A stretch of DNA of 64,000 nt, from assembly GCA_032622095.1 (NCBI GenBank), contig CP136062.1, forward strand, positions 12,179,710-12,243,709, written 5' to 3'. Source of the DNA: Siphonodentalium dalli. Its lineage: Eukaryota; Mollusca; Scaphopoda; Gadilida; Siphonodentaliidae. Below are positions 22,517 through 34,465 of this stretch, in pieces. Each line of letters starts with the position of its first letter. Position 1 is the first letter of the stretch. The translations under genes and the position numbers were made by a program. The notes below the pieces were generated by a model that was given only the letters and a program-made list of their open reading frames with translations, had not been told where the DNA came from and made no database searches.

Positions 22517-24967
22517 TGTCCTACATGAGACATTGACTACTATATTCTAAAGTCATATATATATATAAAGCTATATGATCATAAAGGTCGTGTTCCCCAA
22601 CGCCCACAACCATTGCCATCGAGAGTATAAATTGTGCTTTAAATACATAGTGAAATAAATGTACCACAGTTCCTGACATTTTCTTGGATAATTCCGCCTA
22701 CATACTGACACTAACCCTGCGAGCGGATAACAAAAACGCATACCTTCATGCTATAAAGACATTATCCTTTATCCCATCCGACTGTTTTGAGGGAGGCTAG
22801 CATAGTATTATCCAGACAAAATTGTACGTCTGGTCAAGTTGAATCAGAACTGCTTCGAAACGGATGTGAAAATACAATCTTACCACACCAAAAACAACCG
22901 ACACGCACTACATTCTATATCTTAACATGCACCAGGTATAGGGGTGGTGTATACCGTGGCTAATTTCATTCCCACTATCATGGCGCATGTCCACAAACTA
23001 GCACCGGGAGTATTGTTCTTGTCTGCTGGGAGATATTCGACGAGACAACTGCTGCACGTCACACAGTTTGCTTCGGATCATGGTCAAGAGGTGTGAGTAG
23101 TCGGTACATTATGGTCTTCTCCTTAGCATATAGACATCTGTCCAATGGAATGAGACAGCTAGCAACCTTCGAAACACTTTCAAAGTTGTCCACTGAGTTT
23201 GAGTTAGCTGAGTTTGTGAGTTAACGAACCATCTATTGAGAAGTGACTAGCTAACTGGTTCGACAGGTGTACATGTCGTTATCCCCATGGGGTATGAGAC
23301 ACATACATAGAGATGACCTTCTGTAAGCTTGTATACTCATCGACCATATACCTTCCTAGTTCAAGATGACGCACAAATCCCATATTTAGCAAATATTTAA
23401 AATAGTAAGCTAGACGCTGGAAAATGAGCTGTTTGAAACGTTATGATTAGAGGGACCCTTCTCACATGAAGTGGTGAATACTTTGTCGGTGTGAGCGACC
23501 AAGATTTATCAGACAAAGAAATGGGAGCTGGTCCAGATAATTATGGACGTGACGTGGCAAATCAGAATCTGTTATCAGGTAATTGCTCTGATATGAGTAT
23601 TCGGCGCACCTAAGGTTACGGTCATTATCGGCGCTGAGTGGAGAATGGATTTCGAAATTCCACATCGCGATATTAATTGTGGGTTTTCATCTTTCCAGAA
23701 GGATACGAGCTATGCCATGCGTTTTGATACGTTTAAGTTGAACTAATAGATGGTTTATGTACAGTTTCTTCCATACATTCCGATATTATGACAAAAAGTT
23801 GAAATTAGTATGTGATAATATCGACTTCTTTTCAATTTATGGCCGCCAGTTTGGCCGGCATCTTGACTGTGAGTATCAATTGCCAAACTCTAATGAATAC
23901 CTCATATCATTATTCCACATCAACATGCAATGGTGTGTAGCAATCGCGAAACAATAATGCCCTTCGTAAGAAAGTCAAGGAATGTAGGCGTGTTTTCAAA
24001 TTTCGGTCGCCATTTTGGCCGCCATCTTCGATTTGGAAAACCATTTCTTGCATGAGATGTAAGGTAATTACTTCACCTCAGTATTTCCAACTCAACTGTA
24101 AGCATGGGTGGAGCTGTCTCGACAATAATGCCCAATGGTGTGAATATGAGGAAATTTTGGTAATTTTTCCAAATCTGTCCCATTGTGGGCGCCATTTTGG
24201 ATTTGGGGGACTTTTATTTGGATATGGTACAAGGAAAGTTCTTCGCCTAAGTGTTCCCAACTCAAAATAGTAAGTAGGTGTGGATTTATCATGACAATAA
24301 TACTCACTGATGTTAAAATCAGCGATTTTCGGCGATTTTGTATATCTGGTGGCCATTTTGGCCGCCATCTTGGATTAGGGTGAATATTTCTCAACTCAGG
24401 TATAAGAGGAATCCTAGCTCGACTATCTCCTGCACAAATATATGCATGGGTGTTGTTATGATAGCAATAACATTCATTGATTCGAAATATTACATCACGT
24501 TATTAACGTCGATTCGGCTTTGACCTATTATACCGGCATTTGGGAAAACGTGATATCGGATAAAAATATCCCACAATGAATGTATATTATGGTCCCCATG
24601 TGTTCGCCAATGACTCTTCTATACGATAAATGTATAACATTATGCCAAAATGCCAATATTTTCCCACAGAGACAAACGAATGATGGTGAAATGTCAGAAA
24701 AATAGCATATTTTCACATTTCGGCGGCCATCTTGGCCGCCATATTGGATTTTGATGTCGGATTTTTGGCTAATTTGTAAGGGTTGTATATTAGCATAACG
24801 AATCGAGCGGGAAAAAAAGACCGCATGTGATGTCATCTTTACTATAACGGCGATCAAAGAAACCTAGTGCATATAAAACAAATGGCCGCCATGATGGACG
24901 CCATTAAGAAAAAAAATTAGTGTGGTGAAGTTGAGTCCTGGGCGACCTCCATATCTCCTGGACTATA

Positions 24968-25395
24968 CCTTTTTTTTTATTTCACCTGATGTGTTTGTGC
25001 CCAAACGTGTCTGCGAATCGCAGTAAATTTTTAAACCAAACAAGAATTGCGGAGGTCAAGGTCACGCTGCCACGTGTGAAATTCGCAGAATTTTAATATT
25101 GTATCAAAACAAATTCCAGTTATTTAACGATACTTTCACTTTCACTTCTGTTTTAAAATTAGGTAAGCTTCTTTGTACAGAGAAAATTAATAATTAAGTG
25201 ACTCTTCAATACTCCATCGGTTATCTATGCTTAACTGATTTTTGTCAAGTCAACATTTGTGAACATTACTCTTGGTTATTGTCAATCAATCAGCTAGCGG
25301 CTCAAAATGTCGCAGACTCGTTTTGTTTTTGTAATTCGTTTGATGAATAAAGTTGAAAACATCGACCACAAACGCATCGGGTAAAATAAAAAAGG
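24968..25395. mobile_element. 428-bp MITE with ~30-bp inverted termini
   Basis: CCTTTTTTTTTATTTCACCT plus GATGTGTTTGTG on the left is the inverse of CACAAACGCATCGGGTAAAA plus TAAAAAAGG on the right. It interrupts the right half of the 6.5-kb palindrome, whose matching sequence resumes at about 25397. No coding capacity. Confidence 0.82.
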
Positions 25396-25515
25396 CACGG
25401 TGGCTTCGGGGTGACTTGCGGGATGTATATGAGCAGTTAAAGGTCATAGCATCGGGTTTAAGTTAACGTTCACGACAAATTATTGCTCTAAAATATTGAT
25501 TTCACAATGACATCA

Positions 25516-26850
25516 TGCACCCTTCATGGGCCCTGGTAGGAGACAGACTAACGTGTTTGACATTATTTCAGACAATGATGGGTCATTTGGGCTTGAAATG
25601 TTTATCAGGCAAATTATATGTCATATTTTATAATTGGCAACAACAATAATAACAAAAGTCGTAGAAATGACAACAGACAACATTGGTTCAGCACCAACAT
25701 TTGAGTTATTTCCAGGATTGAAAGTAGAGAGGAAGTCAGTAAAATTTACAAATATTAGTAGTACTGTACCGTTTTAAAGATATCACACATGTCGCATGAT
25801 CATGTCCAGCTTAAAAAAGTACCAACTGTTTAATGTCGACAATGGACTAAATGGCAACTAAACACATGTTTGAGCAGATAGACAGTGTCTTATTCGCATA
25901 AAACTCGACACCAGATGAGGACACCAGACAACCACTGGATGCAACTTGATTTACAAAAGCTTCCACAATATACAATACAACATACATAATATACAACATA
26001 TGTTGACGTCAATTTGATTGAACTTTCAAATATGCGCATCAATGTATATGAGTATCTCATTTAAATAGTGTATTCGTATATTTTAATTACGATAATTGCA
26101 TGTCATAACCATGCACGTAACATGTACACAAATCATACACACATCTCCAGCGTTTTCCGATTTAGTACTTCTGCGATCAACCAGAGATAAACCCCCATTT
26201 TGTGTGGAAAACTGCGCTGAGTGATCAGATATCACAATTCGTTGGTTATTTGTTATACATATGTTATTCATTGTTATTCAATTATACCGTCATATATATG
26301 TCTAGAAGTATACGTATATAATTATATACCCATACAACCATATTCATATTTAAATATATGAATTCCAGTTGTCTCTCCAAGCGAAGAACTGGCTATAGTG
26401 ACCCGCCTTGATTGCACACTAACGAAATTAATTCACTATAGTGATAGTGACCATCATTGGCTAACTCCGAAAACTGTATTTATCGTTAGCCAATCGCATA
26501 CTGATACTCTGGACAGCTCAGTTGTATTCGCACGTTACGCTAGATATAATAGTTTAGGACTAATCTACGAAACGCTCAAAACATGTATTCTTAACAATAT
26601 ACAAAATTGTATCTGTTGAAGTCACATATTTGTAAACTATGTGGTAGTTCCACAACTACATATATTCTGGACCGGTCCAGAAGGTGTGGTTCGGTTCCCG
26701 GTCCAGTACAGCCGTGGACAGGTACCGGACCTTTTTTCGCGGTCCGCTCCGCATCACCAGTATACATTCTTGTTGACGGGAATTTGTTTTAGAACCAGAA
26801 AGATCGAGCTTGAACGGTGAACCCCGAGGCAAATGTATTGCATATCTATT
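25516..26850. other. Intergenic region with two small palindromes
   Basis: No gene is recognised. TTGGCTAAC...GTTAGCCAA (26457-26494) is a 9-bp stem. TTCTGGACCGGTCCAGAA (26665-26682) is a perfect 18-bp palindrome within a GGTCC-rich patch (26665-26750) that recalls the repeats at 15931, 16224 and 17892. Confidence 0.55.
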
Positions 26851-27185
26851 GGAGTGTTCACTTCCTGTAAAATTCTAAATATGTGCCATGTATGCGGATA
26901 CCATTGAGGACTATCTGGGCCCATAAGCGTTCCCATGCTACCATTGGTTTGTTATTACAGTAATCGCGGATCTACATGGTGGCCCCTCAGCTTCTTTTGC
27001 ACCCATTGGTTCGCAGCTTCGGGAGCGTTCTCTTCCTGCTAAATTTTAAATGTGTGCCCTGAATGCGGATAGATATATAAAGCCTCTGTGTTCATATGCG
27101 CTCAGACGCTACGATTGGTTTGTTGTAACTTCATACTCACGGATCTACCTCAGCCTCGTTTATTGGTTAGCAAACCCTTTAAACT
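26851..27185 (+). repeat. ~173-bp tandem duplication
   Basis: GTTCACTTCCTGTAAAATTC, ATGTGCCATGTATGCGGATA, TTGGTTTGTTATTACAGTAA and CGCGGATCTAC recur about 173 bp downstream as GTTCTCTTCCTGCTAAATTT, GTGTGCCCTGAATGCGGATA, TTGGTTTGTTGTAACTTCAT and CACGGATCTAC. Diverged direct copies, non-coding. Confidence 0.78.
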
Positions 27186-27239
27186 TTGGTGTCGACATAT
27201 TGTAATTACAATTCTAAACATATATTACATAAATTATTT

Positions 27240-27385
27240 TTATTAATTAGACGTGTAGCAGCATAAACACATTAGATTTAAGTTTGAACTGTCTGTTCTT
27301 AATTCCTTAATTTATTTGCAGTTACCACCATAGCACTAGAATCGATTTTGAAACTATCTTTCATAATTCTTCCATTAATTAGTCC
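27240..27385 (-). repeat. Reverse-orientation units of the 15490 minisatellite
   Basis: On the minus strand this reads ACTAATTAATGGAAGAATTA, TAGTTTCAAAATCGATTCTA, GTGCTATGG. These are the landmarks of the 15490-16640 unit in the same order. A second weaker unit lies upstream (minus-strand GTTTATGCTGCTACACG). Isolated units 11 kb from the main array suggest the unit comes from a dispersed element. Confidence 0.7.
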
Positions 27386-27396
27386 AAAATGACCTA

Positions 27397-28737
27397 CATA
27401 GACGTGGCGACAGGGGGGTTTGGGGTGTTTCACCCCCAACTTTGGTCAAAATTTTCAAAGTGGGAAATTTCATACATGCCAAAACATTAGTTGAAATTTC
27501 ACACCAACAATAGGTTGAAAATGTTCTTGTAGTTTTATTTTCAAACAATTTCTTGCGGGAATTAATTGTTTTTGGACCAATATTTGCATATTTTCCTATT
27601 TTTGGTAAAATGTTTGGACTGAAATGGTCATCAGTTGGCAATTTTCTAACCTTAGGGGGGGTGACAGGTTGGAAATTGCCAATACTTGGAAAGCTTGTGT
27701 CCTGGTCCCTCCCCCATGGGCAGTCAAAACTGCTAGTTAATTTAAGAAAACAATATTTGCATACAGTTGGTCAACATTGTCATTGGAAATGTCATCAGTT
27801 GGAAATTTTCCACCTAAGTGGGGGTATCAGGTTTGAAATTTCCAACTCTATGAAGGCTTGAGGCTAGTCCAGATGCTACGATTTTGCGATTTTCGTGTTC
27901 AGATTTCAAAATGTTCGCACACCGGGCCCAACTATGGTCGGCCCGGTGTGTCATTGTCCCTCCACATGGCCAATACAAAACTGCTAATTAGTTTAACAAA
28001 ACAATATTTTACTACATTTGGTCAAACGTGTGGATTGAAATGGTCATCAGTTGGAAAATAACCCTGAGGGAGAGTATGAGGTTTGAAATTTCTAACACTA
28101 GGAAAGGTTCAGTTGAGGCCAGTCTATATGCTAGGATTTGCGACTTTTTTTCACACCGTGCCGACCAACCATGGTCAGCCCGATGTGTCCTGGTACCGTG
28201 CCGACCAACCATGGTCAGCCCGATGAGTCCTGGTACCGTGCCGACCAACCATGGTCAGCCCGATGTGTCCTGGTACCGTGCCGACCAACCATGGTCAGCC
28301 CGATGTGTCCTGGTACCGTGCCGACCAACCATGGTCAGCCCGATGTGTCCTGGTACCGTGCCGACCAACCATGGTCAGCCCGATGTGTCCTGGTACCGTG
28401 CCGACCAACCATGGTCAGCCCGATGTGTCCTGGTACCGTGCCGACCAACCATGGTTAGCCCGATGTGTCCTGGTTTCTTGTCTCTGGAGTCAGACCACTA
28501 GATGTTAGGATTTATGCAATTTTCCATGTTAAAATATCTGAATGTTCTCATACCGGGAACAGAGAACCATGGTTTGTCAATATATAGGATATTAGGCCTG
28601 AGTACTGAGGTGCAAAGGGGTGCAAATGGAATTATGCAAAACTTGTGTTTGGTCTGATTGTGATTCAAGAGGGGGTGCAGTTGGAATTTACCAAGGTGGA
28701 CATCCCCTCCCAACGAAACCCTCAAGCCACGTCCCTG
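27397..28737 (+). mobile_element. hAT-like non-autonomous element with 8-bp target duplication
   Basis: The left end CATAGACGTGGCGACAGGGG and right end GCCACGTCCCTG are imperfect inverted repeats of the CAGRGRCGTGGC type, typical of hAT elements. They are flanked by ATGACCTA (27389-27396) and ATGATCTA (28738-28745), an 8-bp duplication with one mismatch. The interior has repeated TTGGAAATTTCCAACNCT/CTAGGAAAGCTT segments and a 40-bp tandem array (28157-28473), with no transposase. A relative at 40793-41613 has the same ends but only one unit of the 40-bp sequence. Confidence 0.86.
28157..28473 (+). repeat. 40-bp tandem array inside the hAT-like element, about 8 units
   Basis: GTGCCGACCAACCATGGTCA followed by GCCCGATGTGTCCTGGTACC repeats at exactly 40 bp. 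Single unexpanded forms are at about 27917-27955 (AACTATGGTCGGCCCGGTGT) and 41307-41340 (AACTATGGTGAGCCCGGTGT then GTCCTGGT). The 157-, 106- and 85-codon frames here are repeat shadows. Confidence 0.95.
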
Positions 28738-28745
28738 ATGATCTA

Positions 28746-29919
28746 ACATAATAATGACTACCAAAACATAAATTTATCACGTTTCTTGCCATATATGAGA
28801 ATTCAATTGTGGGGTGCAGCGCACAAGTCGTCCGAAAAAATTAAATAATCCCAAACGTAAAACCATTCGTGAGGCTCGTCGTCCTCTCAATAAGGTCTAA
28901 AAGTGTGCGTTTCAAGGACCCTACTTCACTTGTAGCGGTGTTGTGACAGAAAAGACTCTTTTTCATCTAACAATCAACGATCTTTCAAAATGAAAGCTTC
29001 TATGTCACTATTCATTGCCTCTGTCGTTGCTATTTTATGAAATATCGTATTTCTATAGATGGTAGTCTGAAGTCTAAAATATGGAGGTATCCAAATTTTC
29101 GCCGGAAATTTTAAAACTAGTTATGTTTAATATTGTTAAAAGTTAGGATTCAGACACGCGAATGGACATGCTGATTATAACAGTAATCTAAACTAGTTTG
29201 GTGCCAATAACTCTACAATGGAATATGCGAACGATATTGGTCAATTGTTTTTGGAAATGCTCTTTTGAAAGCACTGCTGATGACGACCCGGTTTTTCATT
29301 GCGGATGAACAGAACACCAATATTTTCAGGAAAAAAGAATAAATCTTAAACGGATAGAACGAATATCATTATATTATTATGTTGCCCATGGACACAGTAT
29401 TTTCTGTCAAGTTTATCCTCTACAACATGTCTAATGTCTAATGAGGACGTCATATAAGCTTTCTAACAATGTATGCCACAAATATAGTTCCATATGTATA
29501 ATATTGTATATTGAAATTGTTAAAGATGTATTATCTCTTGATATAACAATTTTTAAATAGATTCGTGGGTATAAAATAATAAATATGAATCTAAGACCCG
29601 TGTCTACGCTTCTATGAATAATATTCATTTTATTTCGAATATTGTATTATATAAGACAGTCACTGACTGTGGGTCATTCACCAGACTGTTAAGACTGAGA
29701 AGACTGGGACTCTCAAGACTACAACCGTCCGTACTTGACAACATCGCTTAATACAAGTAGTTCTAAACATGACATAGCTGGAGGTTCTCAGATGAGCAGG
29801 GCTCTTCACCTTGAACTTTCTAGTTGCACACCACTGACAAATCTCCAATCTCTTACCTTTTAAAGAATACAACCATACCACATTACTCAGTTCACAAAAA
29901 TCCTTTGGCACACCCCTCT
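28746..29919. other. Intergenic region, nothing recognised
   Basis: Single-copy-looking AT-rich sequence. Short frames only. Confidence 0.5.
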
Positions 29920-30240
29920 TATGTTGAATTTTACAACTGGTACCAGTACTTCAAGCTCTCAAACTTTTGAAAATTACCAACCTGACACCCCCATAAAGTT
30001 AAAATTTGTGGTCAATTCTGTCCAACCGTTGAACCTGAAGTAGGAACATATGGACTGTTGATTTAAAAACATACATGTTGGAAAATCCAACCGACTATGA
30101 GAACAATTATAACCTATTTTTGGTGTGAACATCTAATGTTGTATCAGGCATGAAATTTTCAACTGTTAAAATTTTGATCAAAGTAGAGGTAAAAACTTCA
30201 CCCCCTCTACACTCCATCCCCATTGCCTCAAATATTTCCC
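29920..30240 (-). mobile_element. Diverged, inverted fragment of the hAT-like family
   Basis: Read on the minus strand: ACTTTGATCAAAATTTTAAC, ACATTAGATGTTCACACCAA, AATAGGTTATAATTGTTCTC, GTTGGATTTTCCAAC. This follows the order of 27440-27540 (CTTTGGTCAAAATTTTCAAA, AATTTCACACCAACAATAGG, AAAATGTTCTTGTAG). Neither terminus is present. Confidence 0.72.
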
Positions 30241-30384
30241 CCACCAGGCTCCCTAGAAATCAATACTATTATACCAGTACCAAACAGCATAGAGGGGAGT
30301 TAAAACTCTTATCTCTGCCATTATAACAAATGTGAATCCCAATTTATGAGATCCATTCATCAAGTAATATCAATATACCCCCAA

Positions 30385-31088
30385 TATCCAATATACCCCC
30401 CAATTTGAAAAAAAAATCAGGTATGATTTCCCCTGGATAAGTGGTGGTTAAGAAAATAATATTGGAACAGTCAAGCCTGAATTTAGTGTGTCTTACCTTT
30501 GCAGAATGGGGTCCCACAAAAGGTAATTTATTGACACTATTCCACAAGGTGGGCTAGCATCACCGATTCACCCTCTGGAGGCCTTATTTCCTAAAACTTA
30601 CCCCATTTGGACACATCTGAACTCTTGTCACCCAAGGCCCCTCCATACCAAATATATGCTATATAGGGCCAATGGTGTTGAGAAGATATTATTTTAAGAA
30701 TTACTATGGAGGGAAAGAGTTATGGCCCTGGCTTCGCACCTATTTGATCTGATGAACTTAATGATTACATCTTATTCGAGTTACCTAGGGAACATGCACA
30801 CCAAAATATATAAACACATTCGGTCTTGTATATGGAGAAGAAAACAATTGTTGATAGACAGATGGATAGACATAGCAAACGGAATGACCGTCTGACAGAC
30901 AGAAGACAAATTCAATCCAATATACCCCCCATTTTTTCTTCACCTGAATAAGTGGTGGTTAAGAAAATAATATGAAACAGCCAAGCCTGAATATAGCGTG
31001 TCTGACATTTGCAGAATGAGGTCCCCAAAAGGTGAATTTAATTACACTATTCCGCAAGGCGGGCTAGCATCACCAAATTCACCCTCAG
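30385..31088 (+). repeat. Direct duplication (~190 bp, ~527 bp apart) carrying the palindromic MITE
   Basis: ATATACCCCCCAATTTGAAA, AGTGGTGGTTAAGAAAATAA and CAAGCCTGAATTTAGTGTGT (30390-30500) recur as ATATACCCCCCATTTTTTCT, AGTGGTGGTTAAGAAAATAA and CAAGCCTGAATATAGCGTGT (30920-31010). Both copies end in a GCAGAATGRGGTCCC...GGGCTAGCATCACC palindrome (30497-30588 and 31004-31088), the second cut after TTCACCCTC. The sequence between them (30596-30905) resembles the SINE-like repeat at 31795-32212. Confidence 0.8.
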
Positions 31089-31282
31089 TCTGATGGGTCA
31101 TGGGAAAAACTAGAAACGTTATAGATTTGAAGTTGGTAATGCACACCCATTGAGCACCTCAATTATGCATGTTATCTTCTGCAAATTAGGGGACATAGGA
31201 ACTAAACAGAAGGAAAAAAGTAACTAAAACAAAATTTCAATTTGATACTCAAGATACTTTCCATAAGTTAAGGCCATATCCG

Positions 31283-31387
31283 AATAAGGTCTCTGGAGGG
31301 TGTATTTTGTGATTTAGCCTGTTGTGTTGGGTAGCAGAACTAAATACACCCTTTGTGGACCTCATTCTGCAAATGTCAGACACATTA
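31283..31387. mobile_element. Palindromic MITE copy of the GCAGAATGAGG family
   Basis: ATAAGGTCTCTGGAGGGTGT on the left and ACACCCTTTGTGGACCTCAT plus TCTGCAAATGTCAGACACA on the right, with GGGTAGCAGAACTAAAT between. Diverged in the left arm. Confidence 0.75.
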
Positions 31388-31794
31388 AGTTCAGTCTTGG
31401 GAACAGAATTTTGTTTTAATTTGATAATAACAACAAGCACAAGTGCTAGTGCAGTTGTTTACACAAGCCTGTCCAATAACATTCTAATCTCTAATCTGTC
31501 ATTCTAATCTCAATTAATGACCTGACGTCCCTCTTAAGCTAATACCTGACAGATATAATACTGGCAGATATAATAAATGCTTCTGGTGAGAGGTAAGTTG
31601 TGATATGATATGTGGTGGAGGAGCAGTTGGTTGGGGCAGGGTGGGGGCCTGGGTCACGTGGGGTGGCGATTGAAAGTTTCTGTGATTTCTTTAAAGATTA
31701 AAGTTTCATAACTCTGAGGATGTTATAATGGTATTAGTTTTACAAATTTTATAACATGTTTAAACAAAATTAATTTTGTTTTTGTGTGTTAAAT

Positions 31795-32212
31795 TGAGCA
31801 AGGAGTTCAATCTGAATGTTTTTGTGAGTTATGTCACTGGTTCCGCCCACATTCGACACAGTGACCTCAATTGAACAATTCTGAACCACTGTCGACAAAG
31901 GACCATTTGTACCAAATATGAACCGATTCGGCCCAATGGAATTTGAGAAGTCATTGTAAGAATTACTATGGTGGTAATGAGTTATGGTGCTATCTTCGCA
32001 ACTATTTGACCGGGTGACCTTATTTGAACAAATCTGAATGTGATTCACCTAGGGAACGTCCACACCAAATATGAACCCATTCCGTGTTACGGTTCTGGAG
32101 AAGATGATTCTTGACGGTCGGACGGACGACGGTGCGACGGACGGACGGATGACGGACGAGGAGTGATGACTGTAGCTCCACCGGAGCCATCATATCAGGG
32201 GAGCTAAACTTA
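31795..32212 (+). repeat. SINE-like interspersed repeat with GACGGACG tract and AGCTCC...GGAGCC hairpin
   Basis: GTGACCTCAATTGAACAATT, ACCTAGGGAACGTCCACACC and GTTACGGTTCTGGAGAAGAT lead into a run of GACGG words (32113-32163). It ends TGTAGCTCCACCGGAGCCAT and GGGAGCTAAAC. A diverged partner without the GACGG tract is at 30596-30905 (ACCTAGGGAACATGCACACC). From memory this tail is common in mollusc genomic sequence; I cannot check that here. Confidence 0.7.
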
Positions 32213-32740
32213 AATGATTAAGTGGGACACGTTATCGTTCTATATTTAGTACAGACCATGCATGCGATAGCATATAGCTATATATATCATTAGGGTATTC
32301 CCATAGCTATCCTCTGAACGTCAAATGTACCATATTGATTATTTATATTGTTTTATTACATTGTTATAAGCGAAAATGAGTCTAATTAACGTTTATTTGT
32401 GACAATATTACAAAATACAAATACAATTTCTGGTCTCTGTTAACAGTAACCAGTAATATTCGTACGCTAAACAACCACACGTTTTCAGACCAGAACATAT
32501 TTGAAATAGAATCATTTCCGGACAGGGATCTTCTATTCAAAGCCAATATTTTATACCCCGATAACTGTATAACACATGTTTACAAGAGATAGACCATCTT
32601 TAAATATAGCCCTTTTTGTTTATCACCGCACTCAAATATGGAAACAGTACTGAGGAAGCAGGCCTGCTCTATATTGTGTTTGGATCACATATCGGGTGTG
32701 GTGTCATATCGTTATTGGCGCCATTGTGATATTATTGCAG

Positions 32741-32797
<57 letters not shown>

Positions 32798-33165
32798 GTA
32801 TGAGGTGCTTGTCTATATAACATGGAATGCTGTTAGATGTCAAAGAACACGAACATCTAATAAGAGTAATCACTTCTTGAAGTACCGAACAACGTTAAGT
32901 GCATACAGATGTACATGCCTAAATCGCAAGGCGCGAATAACATGTTTTTATCAAGTTAGAGTTGGAACATGAATAGCTGGTTAGATCCTGATCTGAACCA
33001 TGAAATCGGAAAAGAGTCGGGAGCAATTTTTTAACTACGGAGTTTCATGCCCAGTAACAAACATATGTAGATTATTGTGGTCTGTGAGAAACAGTGAACT
33101 CACCACGCATCCATTACACACACACCTTGCTGTCAATAATGTTCTTTTTCCCGCTAAAAAGCTAT
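32213..33165. other. Intergenic sequence with a (TA)n microsatellite
   Basis: The TA tract is at 32741-32794. Otherwise there is AT-rich sequence and no recognised gene. Confidence 0.55.
32741..32794. repeat. (TA)n microsatellite
   Basis: An uninterrupted run of about 27 TA dinucleotides. Confidence 0.98.
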
Positions 33166-34465
33166 TAGTCCGGGAGCTAATAGGGGTACCCTTGCACCCC
33201 CCCCCCCCTGGGACTTAACTTCACCCCACTCATTTTGTTCCTTATTATGTCCTTCAACTTTTAAGCAATGTTAACAAGAAAAAAAAGTGGCCTTCTAGAC
33301 TCCAGACAAGATGGCGTCCATCATGGCCGCCGTTTTTCAGACAAGACTCTAAGTCAGTTTTATGCAAATTATAGCGGGAAAATCTGGTAAAATGTATACA
33401 AATGTATATATTTTCTTGAAGCTAAGACATATTGACACTTTTCTGGGCCAAAATTGAAACTCACCATCCAAGATGGCCGCCAAAATGGCTGCCGGAAGTT
33501 GAAAATATGACATTTTTCACAAATATCTTCTAGATCAATTCATGCTGTTTGGAACTAGTTGAGTAATGCAACTTTATTTTGTGTTTTGTATATTAACTGA
33601 TCATTGGAGCAATTAAATATGCAATTATTGGGGTCCTACCCTCTTCCGATCCCTCAAAAATAAGATTTTACAGAATGCGGTATAAAATTTCACAAAAATT
33701 CACAATTGGGATTCTAGTCATATTTCAACAAGAAATGAACAGAACTTTGCAATATAAGTGAGGCATATCATTACCTATGCATATTCCAAATCACTGGAAC
33801 CAAAATTCTTACTTTGGCTCAAAATGGCTGCCAATATGGCCGCCATAATAGGGAAAATGGTCAATATTACACCAGCGTGTCCTGCAATCGCTTACACGTT
33901 GTGGTTGATGTATAAAATTGGCTATTCTGCATTCTATACATTGAATACTAACATGTCTGATGCACCATGGTTAATTGTTACTATTGTCACCACTGACATC
34001 GTCAAAAATATTGGACTGTTCTCTCAAAAGCTTGACATAAATATTGGCAAACATTCACTTTTTCGGTTTGGACCATTTTTTTCAGGTAAAATATAACTAT
34101 CTTTGGATTGAAAGGTGTTTATTGTTTTGGTCTATTTTAAATGTGTCACACTACGGTCTTTATAGACCAAATTGCTCAAGATGGCTTCCAAAATGGCAAC
34201 AAATTTGAAAAATGATTTTTTTTTACATATATCCCGAACATTCGCTGCATTATCCGAAAAGGTAGCAAATTGTGACTCACTTGGTTATTATACATGTTAG
34301 TTAATTAACTGACAACTACATGTTCTATTCTGGTTGTCCCAGTTCCGTATGGGGCATGACAAATTCATTTTAAAGTATGTAATTTTGCCGAGAACCTCTT
34401 TTGTGATTTTGGCCATATTTATCGAAAGGAAATGGGCAGAACTTTAAGACAGAACTGAGATGTGA

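Larger units (their letters stand above)
19102..24965. mobile_element. Giant foldback element, copy 2 (5.86 kb)
   Basis: Ends TAGTCCAGGAGATATTGGTC and GACCTCCATATCTCCTGGAC (then TA) are inverted. The first 250 bp, including ACTTCACCCCAC and AGACAAGATGGCGTCCATCA, match foldback copy 3 at 33166. Left arm about 19102-22140 includes a nested 872-bp element; right arm is about 22940-24965. The arms contain a degenerate repeat of about 165 bp, each unit with an AAGATGGCGGCCAAAATGG-like motif (19771, 19945, 20103, 20269). The non-palindromic centre is 22141-22940. Confidence 0.83.
18980..25515. repeat. 6.5-kb inverted repeat (palindrome)
   Basis: Outermost, TCAAGATTTTCGAGCAATAA at about 18997 is the inverse of TTATTGCTCTAAAATATTGA at 25482-25501. 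The pairing continues inward through CGAAGCCACA / GTGGCTTCGG. A MITE (24968-25395) interrupts the right side. Inside lies foldback copy 2. The arms are diverged, with frequent substitutions and indels, so the palindrome is old and not a misassembly. Confidence 0.85.

Noticed and set aside
28028-28508. Plus-strand frames up to 157 codons
   Set aside because: Translation of the 40-bp array inside a non-autonomous transposon; three frames give the same repeated peptide.
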